Shown here one piece after another: positions 1-7,368 of a stretch of 10,353 nt of DNA. The notes beneath the pieces are model-generated. The model had not been told where the DNA came from. It did not search any database and saw only the letters and a list, made by a program, of their open reading frames with translations. The position numbers were made by a program, and so were the translations under genes. The number at the start of each line of letters is the position of its first letter. Positions within the stretch are counted from its first letter, which is position 1. The stretch comes from Chitinophaga pinensis (GTDB lineage Bacteria > Bacteroidota > Bacteroidia > UKL13-3): assembly GCA_943323675.2 (NCBI GenBank), contig CALPIR020000074.1, forward strand, positions 1-10,353, given 5' to 3'.

Positions 1-869
1 ACCCCTTGACCTGTCCTTGCATTTCCAACAACACTTGGCGTATCAGGTAAAGCACTTATTGCTACCTTAATTGCATTGGTATAGGTAGTTGTTAAACCAG
101 ATTTTGATGCAGCGCGTCTATACCATGTTGTTTGAGTTATTTCATTCTCTGGGAAATACATGTCACTATTTACACTCGTATCAATTAAATTATCAACCCA
201 AGTTAAGCTATCAATAGACTCTTGCCATTGGTAAGCAAAACCTGTAACACCGCTTGCAGGTGATATTGAAGTTATTGAATCTGGAACTCCATCTCCGCAT
301 AACACTTGAGCATTTCCGATTGAACCTGGGTTAATAGTACCAGTAACTGTTGCAGTAACTGGAACTCTTGCAGATAAACAAGAGGTTGTAGTATTTCTTG
401 AAACTGCATAATATATGGTAGTATTTGCAATACTTGGTGTTGTATAAGTATTGGTTGCCGTTGCTATTGAACTGCCTCCAACACTATTTTGGTACCAATC
501 AATAACACTACCTGTTGGTGGTACTGCACTTAAAGTTACTGTTCCCGATCCTGTTCTACTTGCATTTGTTACAGTTGGCACTGTAGGCAAAGCTTGAATA
601 GTATATGTTAAAATATTTGAGTACGCTGGTGAATCAATTGATGTGTAGGCTTCTCTTCTAAAATATGTTGTAGTATTTATAATAGTTGAAGGTGAAAAAC
701 TTGCACCAATTGCGTTAGCAATATCAACAACACCAGAACTAAAGTTGGCAACTGAAGACGATTGCCATTGGTAGTTAATTGCATCTCTTCCGCCATCGGC
801 ATTGGTAACAGTGGTAATTCCAGTTGGTAAACCACTTCCACAATAAGTGCCAGAACCACTAACAGTTCC
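1..869 (-). repeat. Composite YQWQ + Ig_7-type tandem repeat, second copy cut by window edge
   Basis: A two-part unit of 176 residues (1529-1704, bases 342-869) is followed by a second copy (from residue 1705, bases 1-341). Each first half has a Cys-Gly pair (YCGSGLP, LCGDGVP), a central YQWQ, a (Y/F)RR motif (TTYFRREA, TTWYRRAA) and a closing ALP. The second half of copy one (SRTGSGTVTLSA, then IDWYQNSVGGSS) resembles the Ig_7 domain found next to Bacteroidota C-terminal sorting domains. Copy two has only begun its second half (NARTGQG) when the window ends. More copies outside the window are likely but not seen. Confidence 0.75.
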
Positions 870-3800
870 TGCGGCCAATACTTTATACAATGGTATTGAT
901 ACGATATTAGAATCAACTGAAATTGCACCACCATTATCTATTACTTTAAATATAATATTACAAGTTACCGAGCCCGTATTAGGTAATAATCTTATTGGTG
1001 AATTTTTATTTACTGTTACACCATTTGTAGGCCAATTTGCATTGGTGTAATTAACTCCGTTAATCGTGAAAACTTGTGTTTGAGATGGGAAATATAAATA
1101 TCGAATCTGAGTAACAAACCCATTACCGCCATCAGTACCTTTAATTTTACTTGAATCCACTACTATCGTGGTGTTAGGATTCATAATTAATGGAAATACG
1201 TATGGTGTTGGAGATGGAAACTGATTAACACCAAAATCAAAACCTACAGTATCTTTTAAACCAGTAGTAATTAATCTTGATGCAGGAGTTGTATAAGAAA
1301 ATGTGTATGGAAGTTCACCAGCCAAAACTTTGTTTGACGGGATGTTATCATCAACATTAAAACTAGTACTACTTACCCATAACTTTTGCTTGGTAATTGG
1401 TGAGGTATTAAATAAGCTATAGCTACCATTAAAATCAACTGGAGAATAGTCTAACACATTGTTTAATGTATCTAATAAATATACTTTTAATGCCGAGTTG
1501 GTGTTTGAACCTACTTCTGAACCTGTGTTGATGGTATTGAATGAATTTAAAGCACTATTGTCTACGTCCTCCCAAACTTTACCAGATAGTCTTATTGGAT
1601 AACGTCTTACTGTTACTATAACTTTCCCAAAACTACAAAGGCTTGATGTACCTGAACAGTTAATGTTAGAATCACATAACTTATATTCAAAACTATCAAC
1701 GCCTATAAAACCAGTATTTGGCATGTAAGATATTGACCCATTTGCAAATAATGTTAAAGTACCATTTGCTGGCAACAATAAACCACTACTTGGAATACTA
1801 ACTGTTGTTGTATTATTTTCAGCATCATAATCATTTGCTTTTACATCAACAATTAACTGCTGCTCTATAAAAGTAAAGTCTCTATCTATAACAGCAACTG
1901 GTGCGCTATTGGTTGGACTTGAAGGCAAAACAGTTATATAAACTGTTGCAGTATTACTTGTCAAAGAATCTGCTGAACCATCTTTTACGTTATATGTAAA
2001 CTGATCGGTACCTATGTAATTATTTGCCGATATATAAGTGTACTGACCGCCAGACACAATAGATAGTGTTCCATGAGTTGGATTACTTATGACATTAATG
2101 GTTAAAGGCGTTCCTTCGGCATCAGTATCATTATTTTTTAATGCTAAACTTACAGGAGCGCAAGAAGTAGTATTTATGGTATCGCTTTTAGCAACTGGGG
2201 CTTGGTTAGCTACTGTAACAACAACTAAAGCTGTATCGAACATTGCTGTTTCGCAGCTTGATGATGTGCTACCATAACGAATATAAACCATGGTATCTTT
2301 ACCTACATATCCAGCAGTTGGCGTATAAAGTATATTATTACCAACCGAAGTGATTGTGCCAGATTTTGGTTGAACAGTAAAAGTAGGAGTTGATAATGGG
2401 CCTTGTGGGTCGCTATCGTTTCCAGAAATATTAATATTTATTGGAGTACCCGATGGGGTTGTAACCCTATCAGCATTAACCACTGGAGCTACACGTTTAA
2501 CGTTAACAAAAACAGAAACCGTTGTTGTTTGGTTATTTACGGCATCTCTTAATACATAAGTAAATGTATCAACCCCTATAAAACTACCCGATGGAGTGTA
2601 AGTAACTACCGATCCAGAGAAACTTACCGTTGCACCTTTCCAAGAGTTTGCAGAAACAGATTGTATGTTGTTGGTGTTGCCATAATAATTGGCATCATTT
2701 GCCAAAACACTTATGTTAACTAATGCATTTGAAAATGTAGATACGGTATCCGAGTATCCTACAGGTTTGTAGTTGGTCGGAATTGCTGCACAAGGAAAAC
2801 TTGCTCCCGTAACAGAATAAGATATAGCCAACTTAGGCCTTAAAAACAAATTTGTTGAATAGTTTCTGCTGTAAAAATTAGCCGTTAATGTGGTACTGGT
2901 TGTTGACGCCCTTGGTATAATTAACATACCATTATTGTTTGAAGGGCTGTTAATCCAACTTTGTACCATACTGGTAACATTAGAACTAATAAGCGTACCA
3001 ACTGACATATTTGAGGTTCTAACCAAAGTTGCCGAATCGGTTAAAGTATAATCTGTTGTAGCATTAGCCGAACCTGCTGTACCCCAATTAGTGCTTGAGT
3101 TAAACTTAGTCCACGTTGCTTGTGTTTCAACCCAAGGACGAAGTGATTTTGTTATAGCAGCAGGGAACGGACCATTAGTTGCATTGTATGTATAACTAGC
3201 AGAAGAAGTTAAAAATAACGTAGCACTTGTAATGGTTTGTGAAGTAGCGTAACTAGACAAATCAAATTCAATTAATGCACGTAAATTTCTATTTGTACGA
3301 CTAACTAGTTTAAAAGATGTTGCTGTGCCATAATTAGTAATTGTATTATTAGCAGCAATATATGTATCTAGTGATGCATATATGGTATCTAATTTGGTAA
3401 CGGTAGGAATGTTAATTCCAGTTTGATATTGACCAGCAGCACATCCGTCTTTTAATATGGTTACTCTTACTACACCCTCAGAACAAAAACCTGCAGCGTT
3501 ACAAGCTTGGTATGTAAAACTATCTTGTCCAATACCTGATGCCGCATCTTTTCTAGATAAATAAGAAACAGTACCATCATTATTAATATAAACAAAACCC
3601 TTTGATGGTTTCTTAGTTATATTACGCACAAATAGCTGGCTTGAGTTTGCTGCACTTGGCGTATTTTTATCGTTTGCTAAAACATTAATTACGCTAACAT
3701 TATCTTCTATAACACTTGCGTTGTCAACAGTTAAAAACGGGTACAAAGCTAATGAGCCAACCTGAATGGTTAGACTTGCATTTGCATTTGAACTCCCATC

Positions 3801-5453
3801 GCTGATGGTGTATGTGCCCACATCATTACCAACATAATTAGCAGTACTTGTATACGTGATGTCTCCATTTGAAGTAAACGAAACTGTACCATGAGTAAAT
3901 CCTGATGCTGCAGTTAAAGTTCTGTTACCTGCAGTGCTATCTATATTGCTATCAAATACATTAAACTGTGTTGTTGAACTGGTGCAACCAGATGGTAATG
4001 ATTTTGTGATAGCCTTTGCACTAAGTGAAGCAACAGAAGGCACAAGTAAAATACCACCTTTAGAATCAAATATCGTTCTTCCACAAGGATCAGTTACCAA
4101 GCAAGTAATCATACAATTAGTTGTTTGAGCAACTTCTGCAGGTGTAAATGAAGTAGATGTTCCTGTTGAATTAGAGAATGTTCCTGGTACTGAAGAAATC
4201 CAACGATAAGTTAATGTTCCTGAACCACTAGCTGCAACCGATAAACCGTTGTAGGTTGTTAGTGCCTTCATCTGTGTTGGAATTCCAGATATTACAGCAG
4301 TAAATGTAGTTGACATTTTTTCGGCCAACGCAAAAATGCTAAAGTTAAAAAACATCTTCTTAGCCGCAATTTTCTGTCCATCTGTAGCCAATAATTTCGT
4401 ACTAGAAAAATCATGTCCACCTTGGTACATTACCCAACCATTATTTGCATTTCCAAAACCACGACCAAAAATATTTACTGCAGCTTGCCCAGGAGTTTTA
4501 GTTGGAATTTCTGGTTGCCCATTAGCATAAGTAATAACTTTAGCATCAGTATTCCAAACGCTACCCAAACTTGGCATAAAAACTTGCTCTGAACCTTTAA
4601 TTTGAGCTGGATCAGAAACACCCATGTACTGTGTCATTACATCAGTTGGATGTTGATGAACATATGGTGGTGTTGGGTGAACGTGACTACTGTACATCAG
4701 TAATCCATTTGTAGATAAGAAATTCATTTTCAGCCTAACACTACTACCTGCTATAACGGTATCTTTAAATAACGACTCCATTACACTTGGCGCATGACAG
4801 CCTGCCCAGATGGTTCCTTTACTGTTTTTATTCCAAAAGTATAAGTTACGATGGTTAGCCCAAGTTGGATCAGCGTGGGGCATTACAAAAATGTCATCGC
4901 AATTATTTAGGGCATCTGGTGTTCGATAACTAAATGCAGTTGCAGGTATACCTGCTTCATTTAAATATGCAATAGCAATATATCCGTTTTGTGCATCCAT
5001 TGCCCAACGAGGTGGCGTAGTAGCAGTAAATGCAATTGGTAACGAGATGCTTGCAATTGTTGAATCAATAATTACACCTTGTGCTCGCCAACTGTATATT
5101 ACTTTATCTACTGCTGTACTGCGGTAAATAGAAGAAATTACAAACGGTCCTCCACTATATGATTTTCCATTATGGGTAAAATCAATTCCATCCTTACTTT
5201 TAGATTGATTGATAGAACGCTTAACAGGTACATAATTATTTTTCAATAAATCATATACCAAACCATATGGTTTTAATGAATTTGCAATGGTTGGGGTAAC
5301 AGCCCCCATATCAATAATAAAGGATCCTGCAGGAATTGTTTCTTGGGTTTGGGCTGTTGATTTAAAAATCGTTGTTGCGAAATAGACGAACAGCACAAGC
5401 TTTAATAACCTGTTAAATTTGTTTAGTGTTGGTTGTGTTGGAACTGCTTTCAT
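1..5453 (-). CDS. Giant multidomain secreted surface protein (adhesin-like), 3' end outside window
   Basis: The frame is open for 1,817 codons from ATG at 5451-5453 to the left edge with no stop. A TAA codon lies immediately upstream in frame, so the start cannot be earlier. Residues 1-34 form a signal peptide: a long basic n-region, a hydrophobic core LVLFVYFATTIF, and probable cleavage after STA. In order follow: an N-terminal domain of unknown function (about 38-380); an Ig/PKD-like domain (380-470); two cadherin-like (Big_9-type) modules (488-566, 570-666); a DNRLRE/CBM96-like domain (685-880) with the typical RALIEFDLSSY and WVETQATW blocks; four cadherin-like modules (894-1283); an SdrD-B-like domain beginning SGKVWEDVDNS (1284-1409); an Ig-like stretch (1410-1525); and composite YQWQ plus Ig_7-type repeats (1529 to the edge). 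This design is typical of Bacteroidota cell-surface adhesins exported by the type IX system. The sorting domain would be C-terminal and is not visible, so the export route is inferred. Domain names rest on pattern recognition, not a search. Confidence 0.93.
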   Translation of the reverse strand, partial: MKAVPTQPTLNKFNRLLKLVLFVYFATTIFKSTAQTQETIPAGSFIIDMGAVTPTIANSLKPYGLVYDLLKNNYVPVKRSINQSKSKDGIDFTHNGKSYSGGPFVISSIYRSTAVDKVIYSWRAQGVIIDSTIASISLPIAFTATTPPRWAMDAQNGYIAIAYLNEAGIPATAFSYRTPDALNNCDDIFVMPHADPTWANHRNLYFWNKNSKGTIWAGCHAPSVMESLFKDTVIAGSSVRLKMNFLSTNGLLMYSSHVHPTPPYVHQHPTDVMTQYMGVSDPAQIKGSEQVFMPSLGSVWNTDAKVITYANGQPEIPTKTPGQAAVNIFGRGFGNANNGWVMYQGGHDFSSTKLLATDGQKIAAKKMFFNFSIFALAEKMSTTFTAVISGIPTQMKALTTYNGLSVAASGSGTLTYRWISSVPGTFSNSTGTSTSFTPAEVAQTTNCMITCLVTDPCGRTIFDSKGGILLVPSVASLSAKAITKSLPSGCTSSTTQFNVFDSNIDSTAGNRTLTAASGFTHGTVSFTSNGDITYTSTANYVGNDVGTYTISDGSSNANASLTIQVGSLALYPFLTVDNASVIEDNVSVINVLANDKNTPSAANSSQLFVRNITKKPSKGFVYINNDGTVSYLSRKDAASGIGQDSFTYQACNAAGFCSEGVVRVTILKDGCAAGQYQTGINIPTVTKLDTIYASLDTYIAANNTITNYGTATSFKLVSRTNRNLRALIEFDLSSYATSQTITSATLFLTSSASYTYNATNGPFPAAITKSLRPWVETQATWTKFNSSTNWGTAGSANATTDYTLTDSATLVRTSNMSVGTLISSNVTSMVQSWINSPSNNNGMLIIPRASTTSTTLTANFYSRNYSTNLFLRPKLAISYSVTGASFPCAAIPTNYKPVGYSDTVSTFSNALVNISVLANDANYYGNTNNIQSVSANSWKGATVSFSGSVVTYTPSGSFIGVDTFTYVLRDAVNNQTTTVSVFVNVKRVAPVVNADRVTTPSGTPININISGNDSDPQGPLSTPTFTVQPKSGTITSVGNNILYTPTAGYVGKDTMVYIRYGSTSSSCETAMFDTALVVVTVANQAPVAKSDTINTTSCAPVSLALKNNDTDAEGTPLTINVISNPTHGTLSIVSGGQYTYISANNYIGTDQFTYNVKDGSADSLTSNTATVYITVLPSSPTNSAPVAVIDRDFTFIEQQLIVDVKANDYDAENNTTTVSIPSSGLLLPANGTLTLFANGSISYMPNTGFIGVDSFEYKLCDSNINCSGTSSLCSFGKVIVTVRRYPIRLSGKVWEDVDNSALNSFNTINTGSEVGSNTNSALKVYLLDTLNNVLDYSPVDFNGSYSLFNTSPITKQKLWVSSTSFNVDDNIPSNKVLAGELPYTFSYTTPASRLITTGLKDTVGFDFGVNQFPSPTPYVFPLIMNPNTTIVVDSSKIKGTDGGNGFVTQIRYLYFPSQTQVFTINGVNYTNANWPTNGVTVNKNSPIRLLPNTGSVTCNIIFKVIDNGGAISVDSNIVSIPLYKVLAAGTVSGSGTYCGSGLPTGITTVTNADGGRDAINYQWQSSSVANFSSGVVDIANAIGASFSPSTIINTTTYFRREAYTSIDSPAYSNILTYTIQALPTVPTVTNASRTGSGTVTLSAVPPTGSVIDWYQNSVGGSSIATATNTYTTPSIANTTIYYAVSRNTTTSCLSARVPVTATVTGTINPGSIGNAQVLCGDGVPDSITSISPASGVTGFAYQWQESIDSLTWVDNLIDTSVNSDMYFPENEITQTTWYRRAASKSGLTTTYTNAIKVAISALPDTPSVVGNARTGQG
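1605..2774 (-). repeat. Four tandem cadherin-like (Big_9-type) modules inside the giant protein
   Basis: Residues 894-987, 988-1083, 1084-1182 and 1183-1283 are consecutive modules of about 95-100 residues. Three of the four open with an APV motif and an Asp a few residues on. All carry an ND-type turn (LANDAN, GNDSDP, KNNDTDAEG, ANDYDAE), a mid-module YTP or YMP motif, a G-(V/K/T)-D-(T/Q/S)-F-like block such as FIGVDTFTY, and a closing V-x-V strand. The Asp-rich turns fit Ca2+-binding cadherin-like folds, as known for this family. The modules are diverged at the nucleotide level, so this is an old protein-level repeat and not a recent duplication. Two related modules lie further N-terminal (about 3455-3990), separated from this block by the DNRLRE-like domain. 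Confidence 0.82.
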
Positions 5454-5778
5454 TTATCAGATATTTCTATATTTAAAATGGTTTAGTAGCAATGTCACAA
5501 TACCCATCTATTAAATTAGATGCTGGTTGTAAATGCGACATTGCACTTCTACAAATGTCACACTAAAGAAGACTGATATTAAAAATAGACAACATGATGT
5601 TAACTTTTTACAAAATGGTATCAATATTGGTCAAAAAGGTAGAAGAAATGAATAACACAAGACCAACATGTTATGATATAGTATAGTAAAAAAAGACAGT
5701 TATAAGGATTATGTTATACTTAGCTATGCGTATTGCGACAATTTAAAACAATTATAGCACCTTATATTAATTTGTAAA
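5454..5778. other. 325-base intergenic region upstream of the giant gene
   Basis: No convincing gene is present. The stretch is AT-rich and separates two minus-strand genes, so it should hold the 3' end of the upstream gene's transcript and the promoter and leader of the giant gene. I found no full Bacteroidota-type promoter (TTTG, about 19 bases, TAnnTTTG) on the minus strand and no Shine-Dalgarno sequence before the ATG at 5453. The notable content is the set of AATGTCRCA elements at 5489-5562, annotated separately, and a related TTGCGACAATT at 5733-5743. Confidence 0.6.
5489..5562 (-). promoter_or_regulatory. Three AATGTCRCA elements forming mutually exclusive stems, 36-109 bases before the giant gene
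   Basis: On the plus strand, GCAATGTCACA (5489-5499) and TGCGACATTGC (5534-5544) are inverted arms of 11 bases with one mismatch, which becomes a G-U pair in the minus-strand transcript. A small hairpin lies between them: CATCTA (5505-5510) and TAGATG (5517-5522) with a 6-base loop. A third element, AATGTCACA (5554-5562), is a direct repeat of 5491-5499 and can pair instead with 5534-5542 across an 11-base loop. The middle arm thus has two possible partners, which would suit either a leader RNA that switches between folds or a cluster of protein-binding sites. The function is inferred; the repeats themselves are seen directly. Confidence 0.45.
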
Positions 5779-6273
5779 TTAAAAAACTTCCTCCATATTA
5801 ATGTGCGAAGGTTTCTCAACAATATCACATTGATGAATACCTAAAAGTGTAAATACCTTTTGAAGTGATGCGAAAGAAACATTATGCTTGGTGTATACAT
5901 TACAATAACCTGGCTTTGGTATCATCACATCTTCTATTCCTTCAATACCCAATGCTTTAATAGCTCTACATAACCTCCAAGCTGTGCGTCTTTTTCCATT
6001 GGAAGCTAATTCTTTAAAGGAATATACACAACCTTCTTTATGCTGAACCAAATTTATTGGCGTAACAAAAGAGTATCCATAACTTAAAAGCTGCTTATCT
6101 ATTTCAAACGCTTTTCTGGTACTATGTTTAACATGCATACGCTTAGATAATAATGAATTGATCTCATTACTTGTAAGGCGTTTTGTTTTTTTTGTGAATC
6201 TAACATTATTAAATAATTGTGCTGCAAGCACTAAAATGATAATGAATGAAATAATGACCAAGTAAAGGAGCAT
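5779..6273 (-). CDS. Small unrecognised membrane-anchored protein (164 aa)
   Basis: I do not recognise this family. The chosen start is ATG at 6271-6273, which puts a strong hydrophobic segment at residues 2-21 (LLYLVIISFIIILVLAAQLF). It is followed by a basic stretch RFTKKTKR at 25-32, the positive-inside pattern of a single-span protein with its C-terminal part in the cytoplasm. The frame extends upstream to a GTG at 6328-6330, which would add 19 mostly hydrophobic residues; ATG is preferred because it gives a normal single N-terminal anchor. The soluble part (35-164) is basic in its first half and holds a helical-looking block ASNGKRRTAWRLCRAIKALG. The base composition resembles its neighbours. 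It is divergent from the barrel gene at 6480 and lies 325 bases upstream of the giant gene on the same strand, so it is probably a separate transcription unit. Confidence 0.75.
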   Translation of the reverse strand: MLLYLVIISFIIILVLAAQLFNNVRFTKKTKRLTSNEINSLLSKRMHVKHSTRKAFEIDKQLLSYGYSFVTPINLVQHKEGCVYSFKELASNGKRRTAWRLCRAIKALGIEGIEDVMIPKPGYCNVYTKHNVSFASLQKVFTLLGIHQCDIVEKPSHINMEEVF

Positions 6274-6479
6274 GAAACAAATTTTACCATTAATTATAAT
6301 GTGTAATAACAAGCTACAAAATATTGCCACACTATTGCAACATGATTAAAACAAAATATTTGGCGCGCATCATTAGCTATCTAATATACAATTCTTGGCA
6401 ACATACTTATTGAAATTTACAAAGTAGTTCGTACTAAAAAATTGATCATTGCAGTATTACTAAAAACTTGCTTTTGCCC
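6274..6479. other. Divergent intergenic region (206 bases)
   Basis: This lies between the minus-strand 164-aa gene and the plus-strand barrel gene, so both promoters should be here. No perfect TAnnTTTG box with a matching upstream TTG is visible on either strand. A near match, TACTTATTG, occurs around 6403-6411 on the plus strand, but it is not good enough to call. The in-frame GTG extension of the minus-strand gene occupies 6274-6330. Confidence 0.4.
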
Positions 6480-7184
6480 ATGTATAAATATGTTCTCTCG
6501 GTTCTATTTTTATTTTTATTTAAGTTAAGTTATTCCCAACAACCTAGCATAGGAATTGAAGCCGGAACTGGAGTTAGTATACCTTTAACATCGGTATTAG
6601 GATACCCATCCCCGCTCGCATACGCCTCAATAAGTTTCGCACCAATTAAACTGGGTCATGTTTCAGTTGATTATAATATGGGTGTGCTTTGGGGCAAGGG
6701 GAAAATGACCAGTGATTTAGAAACATCAAATTCGAACCTAGGAAGCAATACCTTTAAATATAAAACAACTTATACTTCATATGGAGTTAGTGGTTATCTT
6801 AATCTTCACCATGTTTTTAAATCAAGAAAAAAAGCTAAAAAAATTATCCCCTACTTACATTTAGGTTTAGCCAATTTAAAAGCCACTTCAAGTGCTGATA
6901 ATCTAACCATTAACAGCAATAAAACATATTCTCAAAATTATTTCATTTCAGTTTATGGCGTTTTATTGAAAGTAAAAATCAACCATCAGTTTGATTGGAC
7001 TATTCATGCCAACATAAACCTAACGGAGACCGAATACTTAGATGCAATTTATTATGATAAGAAGTATGATGCCAAAATTGACTTTAAGGTTGGTTTAGTT
7101 TATTACCCTGGGGCAAATAAGAAAAGAAATTATATTGCTTGGCAACCCTACAAGAAAATTTGCCCCCGATCACTCTCATTTTAA
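6480..7184 (+). CDS. OmpA-like outer-membrane beta-barrel protein (234 aa)
   Basis: A signal peptide occupies residues 1-19 (core VLSVLFLFLF, cleavage after SYS before QQ), so the mature protein is exported to the envelope. The rest alternates short amphipathic strands with polar turns, for example GIEAGTGVSIPL (25-36), HVSVDYNMGVLWGKGK (60-75), TYTSYGVSGYLNL (97-109), YLHLGLANLK (125-134) and FKVGLVYYPG (202-211). The late TETEYLD (182-188) and the final G-(L/V)-x-Y strand recall the N-terminal barrel of Bacteroidota OmpA-family proteins. There is no peptidoglycan-binding OmpA domain after it, only a basic tail of about 23 residues ending in Phe. The frame could be extended to a TTG at 6468, but ATG at 6480 begins directly at the signal peptide and is preferred. 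The exact role (porin, structural or adhesive) cannot be read from the sequence. Confidence 0.85.
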   Translation: MYKYVLSVLFLFLFKLSYSQQPSIGIEAGTGVSIPLTSVLGYPSPLAYASISFAPIKLGHVSVDYNMGVLWGKGKMTSDLETSNSNLGSNTFKYKTTYTSYGVSGYLNLHHVFKSRKKAKKIIPYLHLGLANLKATSSADNLTINSNKTYSQNYFISVYGVLLKVKINHQFDWTIHANINLTETEYLDAIYYDKKYDAKIDFKVGLVYYPGANKKRNYIAWQPYKKICPRSLSF

Positions 7185-7196
7185 TCAATAAAATGA
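7176..7196 (+). repeat. Perfect 8-bp inverted repeat across the stop codon of the barrel gene
   Basis: TCATTTTA (7176-7183) and TAAAATGA (7189-7196) are exact reverse complements with a 5-base loop ATCAA, and the TAA stop (7182-7184) lies at the inner edge of the left arm. The stem is almost all A-T and no T-run follows it, so it is at best a weak terminator. Confidence 0.4.
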
Positions 7197-7345
7197 CAAA
7201 CTAATTAAACGCTAACGTGCACAAATTTTGTTGTTTATAGCGCATAAAAAAAAGTTTTACTGCCTAATTAACTAGCCAATACAATTTTTATTTCGTTTAT
7301 TATCAAAATTATCGCATTGTATAGGTGCATATAATTTTTGTTTAG

Positions 7346-7368
7346 TACTTGCTTTTATGAAGCAAGTA
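7346..7368 (+). promoter_or_regulatory. Perfect 9-bp hairpin with the start codon of the LytTR-like gene in its loop
   Basis: TACTTGCTT (7346-7354) and AAGCAAGTA (7360-7368) are exact reverse complements separated by the 5-base loop TTATG, whose last three bases are the ATG at 7357-7359. In RNA this would hold the bases just upstream of the start codon and the first three codons (Lys-Gln-Val) in a stem. It may damp translation, or at the DNA level serve as a dyad operator for autoregulation. No other signal in the 172-base upstream gap is convincing; AATTTTTG at 7333-7340 is one base from TAnnTTTG but has no partner box. Confidence 0.5.

Noticed and set aside
677..1050. Short open frames on both strands within the left part of the giant gene, and similar ones near 2089-2277, 3934-4128 and 4336-4530
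   Set aside because: They overlap the continuous giant frame, whose translation gives recognisable domains throughout, while these give composition-biased sequence with no motifs.
1605..2774. CRISPR array or recent tandem duplication as an explanation of the repeated pattern
   Set aside because: The periodicity of about 290 bases is at protein level with diverged nucleotides in an open frame; there are no short identical repeats with unique spacers.
5489..5562. CRP-type site built from the TGTGA and TCACA cores
   Set aside because: The half-sites are not in the standard facing arrangement with a 6-base spacer, so a CRP site cannot be claimed; the elements are reported only as repeats.
5492..5566. 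24-codon plus-strand frame in the intergenic region, starting ATG TCA CAA
   Set aside because: It is very short, has no recognisable start signal, and coincides with the repeat elements that explain its sequence better.
6468..6479. TTG start 12 bases upstream of the barrel gene's ATG
   Set aside because: It would add MLLP in front of a complete signal peptide that starts naturally at ATG 6480.
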